From positions 173,135,411-173,199,410 of the forward strand of contig OY294068.1 of assembly GCA_958510875.1 (NCBI GenBank): 64,000 bases of DNA, given 5' to 3'. Of this stretch, positions 53,651 through 64,000 are shown piece by piece (position 1 is the stretch's first letter; every line of letters starts with the position of its first letter). The DNA is from Endomychus coccineus. Lineage: Eukaryota > Arthropoda > Insecta > Coleoptera > Endomychidae. The translations under genes were made by a program, and so were the position numbers. The notes beneath the pieces were generated by a model. That model ran no database searches. It was not told the DNA's origin and saw only the letters and a list, made by a program, of their open reading frames with translations.

Positions 53651-53864
53651 AAAGTTAAATAATAATGCATACAAAATAAATGATAATTTTGTGCTTTATA
53701 ATAATATAGAGTTGTCTGTGGTTCAAATTCCTATGACAAGTTCAAGTGACAAGTTCTAAGTTAATAGACTTGTTGATGCTTGGGTATCGTAAAAAGCATA
53801 GCTAATTAATTATTTGATAATACAATGAATTGCAATACATACAATGTTTGTTTTTTTTATACAG
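53651..53864. other. Possible intron end, nothing else recognised
   Basis: AT-rich sequence leading into the acceptor at 53864. If the exon at 53865 is real, this is the end of its intron. Confidence 0.3.
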
Positions 53865-54082
53865 AATCTGAGCATATTCAAGTTTATCATAAAAATCTGA
53901 AGTATTTAATGTATTTGGTGAACAACTCTGACCTAGATCTTGAACAAGAAGATCTGTTCAAGAATATGTGCAATATTCATCATGAAGTTATTCCGTATTT
54001 CACCCATAAATTCAGTGCTTTTATTACAGCTGTCAACCCAGGGAAATTTCCACTTATTAATCTCACAGCTGGATACTTATGA
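53865..54082 (+). CDS. Terminal coding exon of an unidentified host gene
   Basis: A strong acceptor (TTTGTTTTTTTTATACAG, ending 53864) precedes 72 open codons that end at TGA 54080-54082. Two exon bases complete the first codon. The peptide starts SEHIQVYHKNLKYLMYLVNN, continues with an acidic SDLDLEQEDLFKNMCNIHHE and ends NPGKFPLINLTAGYL. It looks like a soluble, helical C-terminus. A poly(A) signal AATAAA follows at 54185-54190, about 100 bp after the stop. I do not recognise the protein. Upstream exons are not evident nearby; 50890-51316 is a possible but unproven partner. Confidence 0.5.
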
Positions 54083-54184
54083 TTAGGGTGATTTCCGATT
54101 TTCCTTGTTTAATTTTAGTTATTAAGTTTTACTCCTATCATTTAGTTGATTTCCCTTCATTTCGCATTTATTACGCAATAGGGC

Positions 54185-54190
54185 AATAAA
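54185..54190 (+). terminator. Poly(A) signal AATAAA
   Basis: Canonical hexamer in GGGCAATAAAATTG about 100 bp after the stop of the exon at 53865-54082. It supports the reading that a plus-strand gene ends here. Confidence 0.5.
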
Positions 54191-55040
54191 ATTGTTTTTT
54201 GAATTCAGTGCCTTTCAAACCATATATTTCATTTCCAAAACATACACTCAGAGGGATTGAAAAGTTACACCTATTTTAGAAAGAATATTCCGAAGGAAAT
54301 CAATAACCGGTAAAAGTTTACATACTAATTGTAGTATTAGCACAATTTTTAATTGCAAAACCATTATATTTGGATTCTTATGAATGAAGATTGATTTAAC
54401 AATGGAAATAGGCTGGAGTTTCCAAACTAACTCCAGTTAACCAATGAAGGTACAAAGCTTGATTTTATTAGACTTATCAAATATCTTCAGACATAAGAAT
54501 CTTTAATAATCCAGTAAATGACCAATTGCACTAGTACATTAAATCCGTATTCACAAGAATACAAATATTTGTATACCTTCCATAATTGCAGGTATCACTA
54601 CAATATTAAATTTGTTCTTCATTACTAATTGGTTCCTTCCAAACAATGTTACTATAAGTAGATAGACAGATAGATAATTTTCATTCTTTCTTATTAATGT
54701 ATGTTTGGAAAAGGAACTGAATATTCGAAATTATAACACGTGCTATTTAATGGGTCAAAATAACAAAGTAATAAACAAGAAATAAACTATAAAAGAGTTC
54801 GCAACTACGGATACTAATGAGTAAGAAGTTTGTCCACTGAAAATTGTCATGGTGAAGGGTGGTTATTTTTTACTTATTAGTGTAATAGAAAAAAAGTAAT
54901 TTCAAGCAAGATAGCACACTTTTATCATAATGATTAATTGAAACATGCTGTTTAGTTGTGATGTCATTTATAGGTTTAACGTTACCTATAGATTCCATAT
55001 AAAAGATATTTAGAATTTTGATGTGTAAATATAAAGGACA
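54191..55040. other. No recognised gene
   Basis: AT-rich. A short GATA/GACA microsatellite-like run (GTAGATAGACAGATAGATAA) lies at 54657-54676. Confidence 0.3.
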
Positions 55041-55200
55041 CTGGTTGCAGAAAGGTTGTATTTATAGCAGTTTACATTGTTGAGATGTCGGTTCGAATCT
55101 CCAGCCGGAGATGACAAGTATTCAGTAGGTGTGGACAGCCACAGAGCACTTGTCAAACATCGTGTCACTCACGGCAAAACACACATACACACATACTTAT
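55041..55200 (+). mobile_element. Possible tRNA-derived SINE remnant
   Basis: TTGAGATGTCGGTTCGAATCTC (55080) contains a good RNA polymerase III box B (GGTTCGAATC) and is followed by CCAGCCGGAGATG, giving a partial T-arm-like fold. There is no convincing box A or acceptor stem, and an ACACACATACACACATAC microsatellite follows at about 55180. It is more likely a decayed SINE than a tRNA. Confidence 0.35.
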
Positions 55201-55756
55201 TTCAAACCGTAAACACCTTTAACTTCTTTGCGAACGTCCAACATTGCATTGATAAAGTGAGAATGTCCACTTCATGGGAAAGACCTACAACTTTACCAGA
55301 AAGATTTATTTCGGATCTCATTGTATCGAGTGCTATAAGGATAAGCTGGTTTGTTCAGTGAATCGTTTGTATTTAAATAATCAATAGAGTGCGTGAACAT
55401 TTGATCGATTTCTTCTGCTGACTTTCCGGCCTTTCCAAACGCAATGTTCTATTTCCAGTTTCAATAACGATAAACAATAGAACACAATGTGTAGATTCAT
55501 TTCAAAGTTATTTTTTAAAATATAAATGCGAATTAATCCACCTGGTTTCTAACTATTCTTTTCTAACATAGGAACCGTAAATAATTCTCTATCAACTACC
55601 TCGATTGAAATTGAATATTCCCGAAAGTACACAAATATTCCAAATATTTAAACTAAAACTAAACTAAAATAAAAATCTCATGAAATTATGTAAAATTTGT
55701 TCATATTATTTTACTTCATTCAGTCAAAATTAATTACCCATTGAGATAATTGTGTC
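55201..55756. other. No recognised gene
   Basis: Unassigned AT-rich sequence. Confidence 0.3.
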
Positions 55757-55795
55757 GTTCTGACGAGACCCAGCGACGTCAAAACAACAGTCAAC
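55757..55795 (+). ncRNA. Hammerhead-like relic (copy g)
   Basis: GTT (55757-55759), core CTGACGA (55760-55766), a helix II candidate GAC...GTC, AAAAC (55781-55785), loop AACA, GTC (55790-55792), then AAC (55793-55795). GTT and AAC pair exactly against the core. As in copy e, GAAA reads AAAA, so cleavage is unlikely. Both copies belong to one repeat family with ACCCAG in helix II. Confidence 0.35.
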
Positions 55796-57004
55796 TCTTG
55801 GCACCTATGTTTATAACTTTTTACAAGATGAATAGTTGAATACTCGATAAAACTTTTCTCCATTCATGAATATATCCTTTGTGAACCAAAATCCGGCCAG
55901 ACTCGAATAATCCAAGTGAATTACACAAAGGGTGTAATATCTCCTCTACCAGTCGATGATCCATCGAAAAATAAGTCGAATGCATGATTTAATTTTTTTA
56001 GAAAAGCTTCCGAAGGGAGATACAGCCCTTCAAAATCCGATTTATATATAGTTTTTTTTATCGTAACTCTGACCGTTCCAGTGATTTTTTCCACATTTGG
56101 TTCAGGTAGATACTCTATCTATTATTTGACACTAGAAACATTTGTCAAAATGTTTCAGAGGAGTCACTATAGAGACGTTTCTTCTGTTTCACATCCTATT
56201 TTCTCCGCCACTAAATTTTTTGTATTCTTCGTCAATTTTAAAAAAGAAGATATTTGAGTTTTCATGTAAACTCCCATGAACTCGTCTAGATACCCAATTT
56301 AGTAATGTGGGTCACACCCCACCACTCACTGTCATAAGAGTTTCAAAAGTGATAAACTTTCTTTGAAACACAGTAATGACAAATATCCAGGTAATTTAGA
56401 AAGGATGGAAATGTATAAGCAAAAAAGCAATTTAATGAATTCAGATGTATCTCCAACTGGGTCTAATTCCTTACATCCCCTATTAATTCCAAATAATATT
56501 TAAACCCATTTTGATTTTTAATCTAGTTTACTTTAATGATGGCTGCTTGGTAGCTGAAAGCTCCTTAGCATTTCAACAGTATTTTCAGTGGATATGGGGA
56601 TGGTTTCTAATGTATAATGTTTTAGTGTATCCACAGTGTGAACTCTTTTGCAGCTTATTTTAATAGTTCCACCAACTTTTAATGAATATACTGTGATCAA
56701 TCGCTAATTTAAATCACACAAGCACATACGCACCCAGGCACATATATCATCGCGAAAATAGACCAGATCGATTCAAAAATGCTGCAAATGGCTATATATT
56801 TTTTAGTATGTAGTTAGGCTTAAAGATAATTTTTCAAAACAAAACTCAATAGGAAAAGTTCTATTAATTTTAATCCCCTTTTTTTTGCAGCTTCTCCACA
56901 TTCAAGAAAGGTCATCGATAATACGTGACAGATCGGCCAGATATTACAAGGAAAATTAATATTGGGAATATGATTGTAATATAAATTATTGAATAAATAA
57001 GTTC
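55796..57004. other. No gene; relic of the copy a type at 56532-56580
   Basis: TTAATGATGGCTGCTTGGTA and GCTGAAAGCTCCTTAGC (56534-56570), with the downstream AACAGTATTTTCAGTGGAT, parallel the minus strand at 27100-27165, so this is a decayed copy of that PLE-like tail. The rest is unassigned. Confidence 0.35.
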
Positions 57005-59010
57005 AAAGAAAATTTGTATTAGTATAGCATAAGACCGAGGAGGTATATTTCCCACGATCACGTGTTGCTCCTGATGTTTTGCAAAATTACAATTTTGTAT
57101 TAGAATAGCATAAGAGCGAGGAGGTATATTTCCCACGAGCACGTGTTGCTCCTGATATTTTGAAAAATTACAAATTTGTATTAGGATAGCATAAGAGCGA
57201 GGAGGTATATTTCCCACGATCACGTGTTGCTCCTGATGTTTTGCAAAATTACAATTTTTTATTAGAATAGCATGAGAGCGAGGAGGTATATTTCTCCGAG
57301 CACGTGGTCCTCCTGATATTTTGCAAAATTACAATTTTGTATTAGGATAGCATAAGAGCGAGGAGGTATATTCCTCCGAGCACGTGGTTCTCCTGATATT
57401 TTGCAAAATTACAAATTTGTATTAGGATAGCATAAGAGCGAGGAGGTATATTTCTCCGAGCACGTGGTCCTCCTGATATTTTGCAAAATTACAATTTTGT
57501 ATTAGGATAGCATAAGAGCGAGGAGGTATATTTCTCCGAGCACGTGGTCCTCCTGATATTTTGCAAAATTACAATTTTGTATTAGGATAGCATAAGAGCG
57601 AGGAGGTATATTTCTCCGAGCACGTGGTTCTCCTGATATTTTGCAAAATTACAAATTTGTATTAGGATAGCATAAGAGCGAGGAGGTATATTTCTCCGAG
57701 CACGTGGTCCTCCTGATATTTTGCAAAATTACAATTTTGTATTAGGATAGCATAAGAGCGAGGAGGTATATTTTTCCGAGCACGTGGTTCTCCTGATATT
57801 TTGCAAATTTCAAATTTGTATTAGGATAGCATAAGAGCGAGGAGGTATATTTCTCGGAGCACGTGGGTCTCCTGATATTTTGCAAAATTACAAATTTGTA
57901 TTAGGATAGCATAAAAGCGAGAAGGTATATTTCTCCGAGCACGTGGTTCTCCTGATATTTTGCAAAATTACAAATTTGTATTAGGATAGCATAAGAGCGA
58001 GGAGGTATATTTCCCACGAGCACGTGTTGCTCCTAATATTTTGAAAATTACAAATTTGTATTAGGCTAGCATAAGAGCGAGGAGGTATATTTCTCCGAGC
58101 ACATGGTCCTCCTGATATTTTGCAAAATTACAATTTTGTATTAGGATAGCATAAGAGCGAGGAAGTATATTTCTCCGAGCACGTGGTCCTCCTGATATTT
58201 TGCAAAATTACAATTTTGTATTAGGATAGCATAAGAGCGAGGAGGTATATTTCTCCGAGCACGTGGTCCTCCTGATATTTTGCAAAATTACAATTTTGTA
58301 TTAGGATAGCATAAGAGCGAGGAGGTATATTTCTCCGAGCACGTGGTTCTCCTGATATTTTGCAAAATTACAAATTTGTATTAGGATAGCATAAGAGCGA
58401 GGAGGTATATTTCCCACGAGCACGTGTTGCTCCTAATATTTTGCAAAATTACAAATTTGTATTAGGATAGCATAAGAGCGAGGAGGTATATTTCTCCGAG
58501 CACGTGGTCCTCCTGATATTTTGCGAAATTACAATTGTGTATTAGGATAGCATAAGAGCGAGGAGGTATATTTCTCCGAGCACGTGGTCCTCCTGATATT
58601 TTGCAAAATTACAATTTTGTATTAGGATAGCATAAGAGCGAGGAGGTATATTTCTCCGAGCACGTGGTCCTCCTGATATTTTGCAAAATCAAAATTTTGT
58701 ATTAGGATAGCATAAGAGCGAGGAGGTATATTTCTCCGAGCACGTGGTCCTCCTGATATTTTGCAGAATTACAATTTTGTATTAGGATAGCATAAGAGCG
58801 AGGAGGCATATTTCTCCGAGCACGTGGTTCTCCTGATATTTTGCAAAATTACAAATTTGCATTAGGATAGCATAACAGCGAGGAGGTATATTTCTCATGA
58901 CCATGTTTGCTCCTAATATTTGGCAAATTTTCATTTTGTATTAGGATAGCATAAGAGCATGTAGATGCTCCTGATGATTTGCAAAATTTCAATTTTGTAT
59001 TAGGAAAGTA
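57005..59010. repeat. Satellite array, about 24-25 monomers of 80 bp
   Basis: The monomer runs ATTAGGATAGCATAAGAGCG, AGGAGGTATATTTCTCCGAG, CACGTGGTCCTCCTGATATT, TTGCAAAATTACAATTTTGT. Starts fall at regular 79-81-bp steps (for example 57421, 57501, 57581). Two types exist: an 80-bp type with TTTCTCCGAGCACGTGG(T/C)CC or GGTTC, and an 81-bp type with TTTCCCACGAGCACGTGTTGC. The 81-bp type forms the left edge (first three units), and related units recur at 57979, 58379 and, decayed, 58860. The last unit is truncated and leads into unique DNA at 59010. The 103-codon minus-strand frame at the left edge is open only because 81 is a multiple of three. Confidence 0.95.
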
Positions 59011-59782
59011 TAATATTTTGTCACCGATCCACATCTAACATCAGCTGTAAAAGCCACGATCGAGGAAATCTAAATAAAACAACATTATTTGAAAAGAACA
59101 TTTATTAGTATCAAAGCAGAAACTATTTCGAAGTAATAACTATTTTTTCCTGCTACCTCTTTAAAATAACGTTTACGACCACTGAATTGTAAACAACACC
59201 AGTATCTGTGATGTATACTAGCCGATTTCAAATTTTATATTTTAACAGAAAAAAGAATACAAAGATCATTCTAGAAAGGTAGTAGGAAAAATTAAATACA
59301 TGCCTCTGGAGTAAAGTGCATTTCCTCTCTTGGATTTTAATATCCTCGGAAGGAAAAGAGGCACCTTGGTATGTAAATAACTATTACAAGAAGAATACAA
59401 CTAATAATATTAAAATATGTCCTCGTTCATATATCACCCTGACACAAAACAATTGTCTCATTCATTTTGAAGAATATGATAAGGACGATATATGAGCAAG
59501 TATTTACACATACCAGGCAACTCAATTCCGAAGAATTTCATTCTTGGTACAAACATGTTCGGTTTGATAAAATAAATACAGTTTTTTACTTACACACTTG
59601 CTAGTTAGTACAACTGGTGAGACTAATTTGAAGTAATATTGCCGTTTTCATAAGATTCTGAAATGAAATATATTAGATCGATCTTCAAATTCATATATTC
59701 ATCTGAATTCTTGGAATTCCATTTCCAGGATGTAATACAATATTGATCTTGATTTCAAGCATTTGCACAATTGAAATTAAAT
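59011..59782. other. No recognised gene
   Basis: AT-rich sequence between the satellite and a weak minus-strand exon candidate. Confidence 0.3.
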
Positions 59783-60000
59783 AATCATTCGAGCTTGATT
59801 AATTCAATTATCACCTCTTCCAGGAAATAAATCTGTAGGAATAATTCTATAATTAAACGATTGTAATAATTCTGCCAGTAGAAGATGCATAAAATTTCGA
59901 AATTTGTTGGATACCGAAAAAGAAAAGTAACTATGATATGTACAGCAACCACAATATTTGGTATTGTAAGTTGCACCATTAACTTCAGGAGCTAAAAAAA
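59783..60000 (-). CDS. Weak candidate exon, two open frames
   Basis: On the minus strand an acceptor-like GAAAATGATTTTTTTAG is preceded by ATACTAACC, a near-ideal branch-point sequence. Two frames then stay open for more than 60 codons. One begins APEVNGATYNTKYCGCCTYH. The other, LLKLMVQLTIPNIVVAVHII, is hydrophobic like a membrane segment and ends at TGA 59785-59787. I recognise neither. It could be an exon of a gene divergent from mRpL14, or chance. Confidence 0.2.
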
Positions 60001-60010
60001 TCATTTTCAA

Positions 60011-60403
60011 TGTGGTTAGTATTTGATAACATTTTGATTACTTCTGCATTATATAAACAGTGACGGTACTGCGCCATCTTCCGCATAGTAGAAGACCTAT
60101 TGGCTATCATAACCTCAAGAATTTTGTTTGTACTGTAGGCTTGATAGTTAAAAAGCTAGAGGTCAGAAGCAATCAAACCAACAGACATATTAAAATTCTA
60201 TGCTCTATGGCACAGAGATTAAATTTAACTCTTATCTGGGCTCTGTGGTTTTATAGAGGTTGAGGAATAGCTAGCTACTATTATTTCATTACAGTATATT
60301 TCAAGATTCATGAAAAAACAGAGGAAATAATGAGTTAAGATTCGAATGAAACAGCAAATTGTTAACTGAATCTAATTGAGGCATTACTATAAGTTGGTAA
60401 ATT
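60011..60403. promoter_or_regulatory. Upstream region of mRpL14
   Basis: Probable promoter and 5' UTR of the gene starting at 60404. A 67-codon frame at 60060-60263 shows no signature. No clear TATA box or initiator can be singled out. Confidence 0.3.
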
Positions 60404-60941
60404 ATGATTTTCTGTCAACATATCCTGTTAAGTTATAAAATGCTACTGAAACCCTCATTTGCATCAACTTTAATAACAAAGTTCCATACAACATGCAGTA
60501 ACTTTGAAATTCAAAAATTGACAAGACTGCGAGTGGTTGACAACAGTGAAATTGGAAAGCGTGCCATGGCTGAAGGCAAACCTCCAAAATGTATTCACGT
60601 TTACAATAAAACGGGTGTAGGTAGAATAGGTGTGAATCTAAATAACCAAAAATATGAACTTTCATTACATTCACAATTTGATTTTAGGTGATAAAGTATT
60701 GGTTGCAATCAAAGGAGAAAAGAAGAAAGGAATTCTTGTAGGGCTGAAACAAAATCAAAAACCGAACGTTCCAAAATTTGACAGTAATAACTTAGTACTC
60801 ATTGACGACAGTGGTACACCTCTTGGGACAAGAATACACGTGCCAATCCCAACAATTCTTAGAACTATACTGAAAGAAAAAACTCATGCCAAGGGTACTG
60901 ACTACACAAAGATTTTAGGAATCTCATCCAGATTTGTTTGA
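60404..60941 (+). CDS. mRpL14: Mitochondrial large-subunit ribosomal protein uL14m (two exons)
   Basis: Exon 1 is 60404-60629, the intron 60630-60687 (58 bp, GTGTGA...TTTTAG) and exon 2 60688-60941; the joined frame reads through VGRIG|DKV. Landmarks: IQKLTRLRVVDNSEIGKRAM, CIHVYNKTGVGRIG, then DKVLVAIKGEKKKGILVGLK, PKFDSNNLVLIDDSGTPLGT, RIHVPIPTILRTIL and KILGISSRFV at the end. These are the uL14 fold as found in animal mitochondrial ribosomes, where the protein sits on the 39S subunit at the subunit interface. The N-terminus is basic and free of acidic residues up to FEIQKL, as expected for a mitochondrial import signal. An in-frame ATG at 60440 (MLLKPSFASTLI) may be the true start. About 160 residues, the normal length. 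This is the only clearly functional host gene in the window. Confidence 0.95.
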
Positions 60942-61081
60942 TTTGAGTGAATTTGTTAACACATGTTTAATAACTTACCTTGGAGGATGGAGGATGTCTT
61001 TTTCTTATTAACTATCTATAGAGTAAGATGGCATTTCCTCTGTCTTCGGGAAACAAACCCTGAAAAATGTTAGTAAAGTAA

Positions 61082-61087
61082 AATAAA
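61082..61087 (+). terminator. Poly(A) signal of mRpL14
   Basis: AATAAA in GTAAAATAAAATACC, about 140 bp after the mRpL14 stop codon. No closer canonical hexamer is seen, so the 3' UTR probably ends near 61100. Confidence 0.6.
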
Positions 61088-63599
61088 ATACCAATTGTTA
61101 AACACTATTTTTTATTTTATGAGTAAGAATATCAGGTACACAACATACAAAAAATCACTCGAATAAATCAGAAGTTTTAGCTTTAGCTGAACACATTTAG
61201 AATATATTAAAGGCAATTGAAACAATGACAACTATATTGCTCGGAATAAGCGAGGATATCGATATACACTATTTCAATAAAAATTTCCATGTAGACATTA
61301 TTTTTATATAATTAAGATGAACCTTGTTCTTCATTCAATTCACCTACTTATGAATTATTTACATTGAAAATTGAATTGTGTTCCCCATTACTTTGTATAT
61401 TGTATATTTAAATTAATTACATTTTTATTTGTTTGAAAATTGAATTATTGGTAAATAAGCATTTAAATTGTTTCCAGTATTTCACGAAAAGGAAAATGTT
61501 CATGCACGTTATGAAAATGAATTTCTTTTCCCTGTGTGAAAGAAAAAAGAGCTGTTTCATAATATGTAAAAAACTTGTAGTTGATATAGTGGTGAATGAG
61601 GAAAACAACACGATCTGCCGTGTTTTACAACTAATTCAATTGATGTTACTAATTGCAAGTTTGACATTTCAAAGTATCATTCTTATATGTTAAAACACAA
61701 AGTAGCAACTACAATCAACTATTTATAATGAAAGTAGCAAATCAACTATATTGCTTACACATCACAGTTTTTGGAATAATACCTACCAATGTATGAATAT
61801 CTGCTATTAAATTATAAATGATATCAATAATGTCAAATGTATGTGTGCTTGCATCTACGATTTGAATTTTCACTAGAACGCACTATTATAAGCATTTTAA
61901 AAACAATTTCAATTGTCGCCATATACGAGAATAAAATTTCCTGTAATATGCGAATATTGAATTGCAGTTTGCGCAGTTTAATTATTGGTTGTTAGATGGC
62001 GCTGCATTACAAACCATCAAACAGAATTAACGCTACCAAAAGATGGCAGCACTATGAACTATTATATTTATAAAATGAATTCAAAATGCCGTATAATTTT
62101 AATGCTTTTATTTAAATTTTGTATGATACAAGCGACACAACATAAGTATGATTGATTGAACCACACAACCTTAATTAACTCATGTGTGCAGTGAATATTT
62201 TGGATCAAAACATGATGCAAACTTGACTGAAAATATTTTAATCAATTGTTAAAATTGACAGTCAAAGTTGCTACGTGAACAGTATTGTTGAAACACGTGT
62301 CTGCGTGAACTTGCCGATTGAGTTGTTGCAAACGAACATAATCGGCAAATAAATTTATATGGAATTTTATTATGAAAATTGAAATTTATTTTTTTTTCTA
62401 CCAGTTTCAGATGATGTGAACACTAATAATCAAACTCTTCAACTAGCCATTTCTTTTCCAATTTGAATGAAAATATTAAATAGCTTCATTTCTGGAATGT
62501 TCAAATTTATGTTGCATTAGCATCATTCCATTTCCATTGATTCAATCAAATTCAAAATACATAGTGCTCCTCCAAATCAATTTTTGGGAACAAAACAGTA
62601 ATTTAATTGAGTTCTTTTTTTATTTGTCATGAGTCTTGTCAATATGTAGTTAAAAATCAAGATAAATAATAAATAAATGAGTCAAGGAAATAAACGGAAA
62701 ATGTTATTGCTCATAACGTAAAAATACCTGGTGAATCAAATTTTGTTAAAAATACAATTTCGGAAGGACGCTCTCTGAATTTGATTCACTGATCAATTGA
62801 AACCTCACATATAATCATTTTTTTTAAATTATACAAAAAGATCGTAAAAAATCGAATTGAAGTTGAAAGATTTATGTATTAACTAGTTACCAGTACAAAG
62901 GGCTATTATTCCAAATTATTGTTCTAGCCACAAATCGAGTTTTCACAGAAAAGTACACGTGTTGCAACAACATTGAACTTTGATATATAATTATAAGACT
63001 ATTCTTTTACACCACACTTATGTAATGAAGTGCTATATGAGAAAGCAACAATATAAACAGACAAGCCATCCATATGCCCACGGCTTCCTATGTGCCAGTA
63101 CATTTACAAGTACCGTCCAATACTAAATTAGCATTACAGTAGTCATTATTAATATTATCAGTTTTATATAAATACAATCACAGTAACAAACGGGAACCGA
63201 TTAAAGAAATGTTAATTTAATTTATGTCTATGCAAACCTTACATCCATCCAACAATTACTTATTAGGAGATTTATTTCAATAGAACCGGATTGTCTAACT
63301 TTTCTGCAGAATCTAGCGTTAAATTTGTCATTATCAATGGTAATTTTTTGCGATTAACATTTTAATGTATAATTAATTCGATTCTAGATTGGGAGAATTT
63401 GCGGATTACATATAATTGCTCATTGTTAAAACCCCATGTATTAAACGAATTTGTGTGAACTTTATAATGTCGGACAAAAGCAATGGAATGGGAAAAGTCA
63501 AACAATTAGTTTTAATTTTCAAAAACCAATTGTCATTTCCTGAAACGTAGAACATTTTTACATATTAGTACATGCCGTCATTGGTCCATAGAGATCTAG
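61088..63599. other. AT-rich intergenic or intronic DNA
   Basis: An 86-codon frame (61433-61693) and smaller ones have no signature. No repeat family is recognised. Confidence 0.3.
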
Positions 63600-63639
63600 A
63601 ATAGAGTACTCGTGTCGACAATTCAATAGCCTCCTTGTA

Positions 63640-63760
63640 AAAAAAAGTCGAACGATAGCTCCGTCCCTTTTTATTCAGTTTTCACGGGGCGACGCGGCAA
63701 CGCGACAGATCGTCGAGCATTATATTATTTTCAACGCTCGCGTCGTTTATAAATTGAAGT
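63640..63760 (+). promoter_or_regulatory. CpG-rich promoter-like patch
   Basis: Within otherwise AT-rich DNA, 63684-63756 contains many CpG steps (CACGGGGCGACGCGGCAACG, GATCGTCGAGC, AACGCTCGCGTCG). It is preceded by TTATTCAGTTTTC (63671-63683), which contains the arthropod initiator TCAGTT with the A at 63677. AGATC, a fit to the downstream promoter element, lies about 30 bases after it (63707-63711), two or three bases off the ideal spacing. It may be the start of a plus-strand gene extending beyond the window. Confidence 0.35.
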
Positions 63761-64000
63761 GATAAAAAATATAGCTGGTTGATGCACAAAATTAATTATT
63801 GATAATTACGAAAATAAATGTTTAAAGTGTATCAAATTAGTTGTTGGCCATGATGATGAAAATTAATTTATTAAAATAAACTAGTCATGATGTGTATAAT
63901 TTAATTGCAATCTTAGAAAATCTTAGAGAAGATTATTTTGTTTCAGATATTTTTGAAAAACTTGTAAATAAAAGTATCCAAAATATCCTTTATTGGATAT
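63761..64000. other. Possible 5' UTR or intron, no coding signal
   Basis: AT-rich, with stops in all frames. If the patch at 63640 is a promoter, this is transcribed leader or first intron. Confidence 0.25.

Noticed and set aside
55075..55110. tRNA gene at the GGTTCGAATC word
   Set aside because: No box A at the right distance and no acceptor stem.
56912..57223. 103-codon minus-strand frame with a 27-residue repeat (VGNIPPRSYAILIQ)
   Set aside because: It is open only because the edge monomers are 81 bp long. Core monomers of 80 bp break the frame, and there is no sign of a gene.
57005..59010. Regular repeats that might be read as a CRISPR array
   Set aside because: The 80-bp monomers are contiguous with no unique spacers, and the context is an animal genome. 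It is a satellite.
1..64000. Endogenous viral sequences
   Set aside because: No frame resembling viral polymerase, capsid or envelope genes was recognised. All reverse transcriptases fit LINE or Penelope-like elements, and no LTR element was found.

Overview
This window reads as animal nuclear DNA, most likely an insect. It is AT-rich, with short spliced introns, insect-type retrotransposons and one clearly recognisable nuclear housekeeping gene: the mitochondrial ribosomal protein L14 gene (60404-60941, two exons, 58-bp intron). I see no bacterial operons, rRNA, functional tRNA or CRISPR. Which insect this is cannot be settled from the sequence; the mix of element families would fit a beetle.

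Nearly everything else is a layered deposit of transposable elements. From 1 to 6.5 kb lie a mariner-like remnant, pieces of a CR1/jockey-type LINE, and a second LINE with an RNase H domain that was split by a hAT transposon. From 6.8 to 9.65 kb is the best preserved element, a 5'-truncated LINE with an uninterrupted 859-codon endonuclease/reverse-transcriptase frame. From 12.2 to 16.8 kb come another RT fossil, a complete mariner-like element with ~600-bp terminal inverted repeats (13230-15546), and a second mariner fossil. From 16.87 to 19.44 kb is an element ending in CACTGTAAAAAAT, nested in a hAT remnant. From 22 to 32.3 kb are non-autonomous inverted-repeat elements, Penelope-like elements (PLEs) with GIY-YIG domains, and LINE pieces. 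From 33 to 50.6 kb are RT fossils, a 925-bp foldback element, a hAT element with recognisable 8-bp target duplications, and two more long-inverted-repeat elements.

The right part (50.9-64 kb) holds two unidentified open segments that look like exons of host genes (50890-51316 and 53865-54082, the latter with a strong acceptor and a poly(A) signal), a tRNA-derived SINE, a 226-bp palindrome, a ~2-kb satellite array of 80-bp monomers (57005-59010), mRpL14, and a CpG-rich promoter-like patch near 63.68 kb.

The most interesting signal is a recurring hammerhead-ribozyme-like layout: CUGANGA, a hairpin, (G)AAAC, a short loop, GU(A/C), with outer strands that pair exactly next to the core. I find it at about seven places. 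Three of them are tied to PLE 3' regions by adjacency to PLE coding sequence or by sequence shared with such a copy. Hammerhead motifs are known from PLEs. What is notable here is the number of diverged versions in one window, each with its own compensating helix I. The second notable signal is the satellite array, which shows higher-order structure built on a CACGTG-containing monomer.
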